Assembly: GCA_011525695.1 (NCBI GenBank)
Contig: WYBX01000081.1
Coordinates: 1-64,000, forward strand
Source of the DNA: Verrucomicrobiia bacterium
GTDB lineage: Bacteria; Verrucomicrobiota; Verrucomicrobiia; Opitutales; Opitutaceae
Direction: 5' to 3'
DNA: 64,000 nucleotides
A program made the translations under genes and the position numbers. The notes beneath the pieces are model-generated. The model was not told the origin of the DNA. It saw nothing but the letters and a program-made list of their open reading frames with translations, and did no database searches. Shown here one piece after another: positions 60,757 to 64,000 of the stretch. Numbering within the stretch: the first letter of the stretch is position 1; each line of letters begins with the position of its first letter.

Positions 60757-62049
60757 TCATCGGCGGGGTGAAATTGGCAGCGCGAGCAGTGCGTGCTCCT
60801 CGTCCGCATTGAGTCGCGGGCGAGGGACGTCGACGCGACGGAGCACAAAACGATCGATGGCGTGCCCATGAGAGCGGCCGGCGAATTCAACTCGATGCAC
60901 GCCGGGCGAGTTGAACATCCGCAGGACCGGTGAATCGGGATGGGGCGGACCGCGGTCGGCGTGGGTGTCCCATGTCCAACCCTCGGGATGCCCAAGGATG
61001 GCGACCTTAACCCAGTTGTTTTCGCCGAGCGCAAACGCACCGGGTGCGTCAGCGCCACCGACAAAGCGGACCCAGACAATGCCGTCGGGATCGAGTGTAT
61101 TCGGACGGTTCTTCGGGTCGGGCATCCGCGAGCGCAGGTGGAGCTGATAGGTGCCAGGGGTCCCGATTCGGAACGAATAGGACAGCACACTGTCGTCGAC
61201 GGCTTCTTGGCCCTGCCCGGCTACCGTCCAGCGAAGATGGCCGCGACCGGTACCGCCGGGCTGAGGCGTGGTTTCGACGAATTCCCAGCCCGTCGGGGCG
61301 GCGGCTGCCTCCGCCTCTATGACGATGACACCGGGCGACGCCTCCGCGAAGGGCTCCGTGGCGAGCGTATATAGAGCAGCCGGGCCCGGCTCGTTCGCGA
61401 CCGGCTCGAACGCAGCATCGCGCACGAGAAGGAAGCGATCGAGTTCGCAACCGTCCTCGCGCATGGAAATGGAGATCTCGTGCAGCCCGGTTGTCGGCAC
61501 TTCCAGGGTAATCCGGCCCCGATGCTGCCGGTGTCGGCTGGCCCAGCGCCATTCTTTACCACCGAAAGTGTGCATACGCGCGCCGCTCGATGGCCACTCG
61601 CCGTCGAGGCCGAAGTGGAGTGTATTGTCGTCGCCATCGGTCCCGAATGCGCGAGCCCAGACGGTATACGTGCCCGCGGTGGCGAAGCTCACCCGATAGT
61701 GCGCAGCGGCCATCGCCCCGGGCGGATCACTGATGTTCTCACCTGGAGTGAGCTTCCGCCCGTCCACGCCGGTGTCAGGAAGAACCTCGATGTAAGCTCC
61801 TCCGCCGGCACCCGCGACATGAGACGTGTCGATGTCGGGCAACCCCACCGGGGGAAGGCGCGAAGCGCTCGTCAGAAACCAAGCGCGCTTCTCGATCTTC
61901 GTCTGCGCGAAATAGTCCTCGGCCTCGACCGCGACGAGGCCGGGTGAAGTCTCGGCAAAGACACGTTCCCCGGAGCGGTCGGCGGCGATGGCGGTGGAAA
62001 GAGGGGCGGCGAGAACAAGAGACAACGGAAGTGATTGGATCAACCTCAT
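60757..62049 (-). CDS. Secreted protein with two carbohydrate-binding-like beta-sandwich domains
   Basis: A 430-residue exported protein (MRLIQSLPLSLVLAAPLSTA). Domain 1 (35-215) reads GLVAVEAEDYFAQTKIEKRA, GGAYIEVLPDTGVDGRKLTP, YTVWARAFGTDGDDNTLHFG and ISMREDGCELDRFLLVRD. It matches the first domain of the glycosidase at 27377 and most of the protein at 62046. Domain 2 (240-415) is a related sandwich (GVIVIEAEAAAAPTGWEFVE, YQLHLRSRMPDPKNRPNTLD, FAGRSHGHAIDRFVLRR). No catalytic domain is present. Binding of a glycan at the cell surface or in the periplasm is inferred. Its ATG overlaps the stop of the gene at 62046 by four bases. Confidence 0.75.
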   Translation of the reverse strand: MRLIQSLPLSLVLAAPLSTAIAADRSGERVFAETSPGLVAVEAEDYFAQTKIEKRAWFLTSASRLPPVGLPDIDTSHVAGAGGGAYIEVLPDTGVDGRKLTPGENISDPPGAMAAAHYRVSFATAGTYTVWARAFGTDGDDNTLHFGLDGEWPSSGARMHTFGGKEWRWASRHRQHRGRITLEVPTTGLHEISISMREDGCELDRFLLVRDAAFEPVANEPGPAALYTLATEPFAEASPGVIVIEAEAAAAPTGWEFVETTPQPGGTGRGHLRWTVAGQGQEAVDDSVLSYSFRIGTPGTYQLHLRSRMPDPKNRPNTLDPDGIVWVRFVGGADAPGAFALGENNWVKVAILGHPEGWTWDTHADRGPPHPDSPVLRMFNSPGVHRVEFAGRSHGHAIDRFVLRRVDVPRPRLNADEEHALLALPISPRR

Positions 62050-62870
62050 GGCGTGATGACGTTGAGGCCGCCGGCTTTGAACGCTGAGGCCGCCGGGCCG
62101 GCCCCTTCAGGGGCTCCCCGAGTCCCGTCCATTGTGAGCAGGAACTTGTCGAACTCAATGCCGTCCTCACGCATGGAATACATGACGGTGTGGACCCCGG
62201 CTGAGGGGACATCAATGTAAGCGCGATGATGCGGATACCTGGGGCCGCGGGCGTCACGGATGACGCCACCCCACCACCACGCTTTCTTCAGCTTGGGAAA
62301 TTGCAGACAGCGGCCGGAGGCGGGCCAGTCATCATTCAGGCCGAAATTGAGCGTATTGTCCTCGTCGTCGTTGGATCGCATCCGCGTCCAGATGTAGTAG
62401 CGGCCGGGCTGCGAAAACTGGATTGGATAATGCACGACGGCGAGGGAGCCGGGTGCGAGCCCGATGTTGATGCCGTCCACGGCGCGCTCCCCTTCGTGGA
62501 CGAAGGTGTCGGGCAGTGCCTCAATGTAAGTGCCGTTGCTGGAGTCAGTGACCATCACAGGGTCTGGATCGGGTTTGGCGGTCGGTGTGTGGCGCGCGCT
62601 GTTGAAATACCAGCGACGGATCTGATCGCGGGTTTGCCGCACGAAGTGCTCGGCCTCAACAACAACGACACCCCCCTTCTCCGTGAAAACAGTGTCCGGT
62701 GTGACAAGTAGCCTCCCGGCGGGCGGGAGGGGTGCGAGATGTGCGCGACGTTCGTCCTCGGTGAGCGGCGGTCGCGGAGCGCTTTTCGTTCCCGGGGTGT
62801 CGGCATCCGCGGCGAAGGCGATCGAACCCGCGATAAGCCCGACGGCGGAGAGCAGGTAAGGAATATTCAT
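62046..62870 (-). CDS. Secreted single-domain carbohydrate-binding-like protein
   Basis: A 274-residue exported protein (signal peptide MNIPYLLSAVGLIAGSIAFA). Residues 65-250 form one copy of the beta-sandwich domain shared with 27377 and 60757: GVVVVEAEHFVRQTRDQIRR, GTYIEALPDTFVHEGERAVD, YYIWTRMRSNDDEDNTLNFG and YSMREDGIEFDKFLLTMD. The linker at 22-60 is proline-rich. It is translationally coupled to the two-domain protein downstream by ATGA. Together they look like a pair of glycan binders rather than enzymes. Confidence 0.75.
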   Translation of the reverse strand: MNIPYLLSAVGLIAGSIAFAADADTPGTKSAPRPPLTEDERRAHLAPLPPAGRLLVTPDTVFTEKGGVVVVEAEHFVRQTRDQIRRWYFNSARHTPTAKPDPDPVMVTDSSNGTYIEALPDTFVHEGERAVDGINIGLAPGSLAVVHYPIQFSQPGRYYIWTRMRSNDDEDNTLNFGLNDDWPASGRCLQFPKLKKAWWWGGVIRDARGPRYPHHRAYIDVPSAGVHTVMYSMREDGIEFDKFLLTMDGTRGAPEGAGPAASAFKAGGLNVITP

Positions 62871-63209
62871 TGCGATAAAGAAGGCCGCGTCAGGATTTCA
62901 AGCTTGGAAGCAGAGGGAGGTCCCCGTTCTCGCCGTTCCGACGGGCACCACGAGCCTCGCTGTTGTAGCATGACACGGCCGAAGGAAGGATGCGACGACT
63001 ATGGCGGGAAACGGCAGCCTACGCTGGGTGATGCAATGGGCGTTCATGGGACTAGGACACACCGACTCGGCTGCGAGGGGGTCGCCAAGGCAGAGGGAAG
63101 CAATGCCGCGGGACATCAAGGCGAGGCGAGTCCTAGACCAAAGGACCAGAGACCAACGGACTTTCTGAAAGCTTGACCCATTTACACAGAGATAGGGCAT
63201 TCGAGGAAT
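62871..63209. other. Intergenic region, no gene recognised
   Basis: 339 bp between minus-strand genes. Near 63110-63170 a purine-rich stretch has loose repetition (GGCGAGGCGAG, AAAGGACCAGAGACCAACGGAC). No hairpin terminator was identified with confidence. Confidence 0.35.
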
Positions 63210-64000
63210 CTAGTGATGAATGAGCTGGCCGGTGGCATCCACCGACTCGATGTATTGAACATTTCCCGCCAGCTCGGCCAGCTCGGGGAGATCATATATT
63301 CGGAAGGCCCCATGGACGACGGACTCCAGCTGCCGCCTCGGGATCGTCACCTCGATCACGCTTTCCCAGGAGCGGATGGAGTGCACCAATCGCACCGTGG
63401 AAAAAAGCCACGACTCGACCGCGGCGGCGTGGAGTGCGGGCAGTGTGGCATCATCGAACCCCATCAGCCCGATGCGCCGCATGGGTGCTCCGTCGACTTC
63501 AGCGAGCAGTTTCGCGGCGAGCAATATATCCCCGGCGCGCATGCCGAGTAACGATTGGCCCAGCATGTACGCGATGGAAGCTTCCGCGCCATTATTGCCG
63601 GTCACATCGGGTGGACCATAGCGCCATGGGTACATCGCGGTTTCTCCAAAGCCGCGCAGATCGACCGCGAGCACCTCGGCCCCTCCGCGGACGATGCCTT
63701 CGATCAAGCCACCGGGCATCGCGTCCACGTGCTTTCCCTGTCCGTGAACATAGAGCCATGCATTGCCGTCAGGGTTTGCGGGGACAAAACGGAGTGCTGG
63801 AAGCGGCACACCCTCCTCAGGCGCAATTAGAAGCTTTTCAATCCGGTAGTGAGGGCGCGTGACGATGCCGCGTTGCTCGGTTTTGAATGTTGGAAGGTCC
63901 TTCCAAGGACGAATGCCTGCCACCTGCTGCACCTGCTTCCGGCGCTGCGCATCCGACAGCTCACGCCATGCACGTGTTCTATCCGCTTTCTGCCGGGTCG
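63210..64000 (-). CDS. Alpha/beta hydrolase, 3' part of a gene cut by the window edge
   Basis: The frame stays open to the last base of the window and gives at least 263 residues, so the gene starts beyond it. Visible segments are ALRFVPANPDGNAWLYVHGQ, EVLAVDLRGFGETAMYPWRY (the strand before the usual oxyanion region) and RIGLMGFDDATLPALHAAAV, where the nucleophile elbow expected as GxSxG reads Gly-Phe-Asp-Asp. It resembles the C-terminal half of the Tat-exported hydrolase at 32362, which also lacks a Ser elbow there. The catalytic domain may therefore be upstream, off the window. Confidence 0.75.
   Translation of the reverse strand, partial: TRQKADRTRAWRELSDAQRRKQVQQVAGIRPWKDLPTFKTEQRGIVTRPHYRIEKLLIAPEEGVPLPALRFVPANPDGNAWLYVHGQGKHVDAMPGGLIEGIVRGGAEVLAVDLRGFGETAMYPWRYGPPDVTGNNGAEASIAYMLGQSLLGMRAGDILLAAKLLAEVDGAPMRRIGLMGFDDATLPALHAAAVESWLFSTVRLVHSIRSWESVIEVTIPRRQLESVVHGAFRIYDLPELAELAGNVQYIESVDATGQLIHH

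Overview
The window is GC-rich and almost fully coding. It looks like chromosome from a carbohydrate-degrading Verrucomicrobium of the Opitutaceae type. That placement is inferred from the gene content: XylR-like regulators that join a LacI-type ligand domain to an AraC helix-turn-helix, several secreted formylglycine sulfatases, a large TonB-dependent receptor with no SusD partner beside it, DUF2961/GH172 proteins, ceramidase-like exported hydrolases and exported Gfo/Idh proteins. No rRNA, tRNA or CRISPR array was found.

Layout. 1-9.5 kb is mostly housekeeping: the end of a VOC protein, an NADPH-dependent FMN reductase, pyruvate kinase, a CPA-type cation/proton antiporter divergent from a LysR regulator, a YceI protein, CorA, a short hibernation factor and an aldo/keto-reductase-like protein that has lost its catalytic tetrad. 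9.9-17.25 kb is a tight operon for a sugar acid or similar hydroxy acid. A divergent XylR-like regulator is followed by a beta-decarboxylating dehydrogenase, a cyclase-family hydrolase, an MFS transporter, a Gfo/Idh oxidoreductase, a VOC protein and a four-carbon acid sugar kinase. 17.3-19.0 kb is a lower-GC patch with a frameshifted beta-helix gene. 19.4-30 kb holds a second XylR-like regulator, a URO-D-fold protein, an exported Gfo/Idh protein, a sulfatase broken by an amber codon, an intact sulfatase and a DUF5060-type glycosidase.

30.1-47.8 kb is one long run of minus-strand genes resembling a polysaccharide utilisation locus. Read in the direction of transcription it is: TonB receptor, sulfatase, GH172-like protein, sugar ABC ATPase, permease, GH172, YtfQ-like binding protein, transglutaminase-like protein, Tat-exported alpha/beta hydrolase and an alpha/alpha-barrel glycosidase-like protein. 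Furanosidase-type enzymes next to a furanose-type ABC importer suggest use of a furanose-containing, possibly sulfated, glycan. 48.2-56.2 kb holds a second beta-decarboxylating dehydrogenase, an IS4-type remnant, and a unit in which a regulator precedes a DegT aminotransferase, an APC permease and a GH3 enzyme; the last three are joined by ATGA overlaps. 56.5-64 kb carries an unassigned glycosidase, a ceramidase-like protein, two small secreted proteins sharing a carbohydrate-binding-like domain with the 27 kb glycosidase, and a truncated alpha/beta hydrolase.

Non-coding structure includes a 67-bp element at two distant places (22154-22220 and 56225-56291), a hairpin repeat near 5.9, 7.3 and 9.5 kb with a compensatory base change between two copies, and a group of perfect hairpins at 22.3-22.5 kb. 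All homology calls come from reading motifs; no database search was run.
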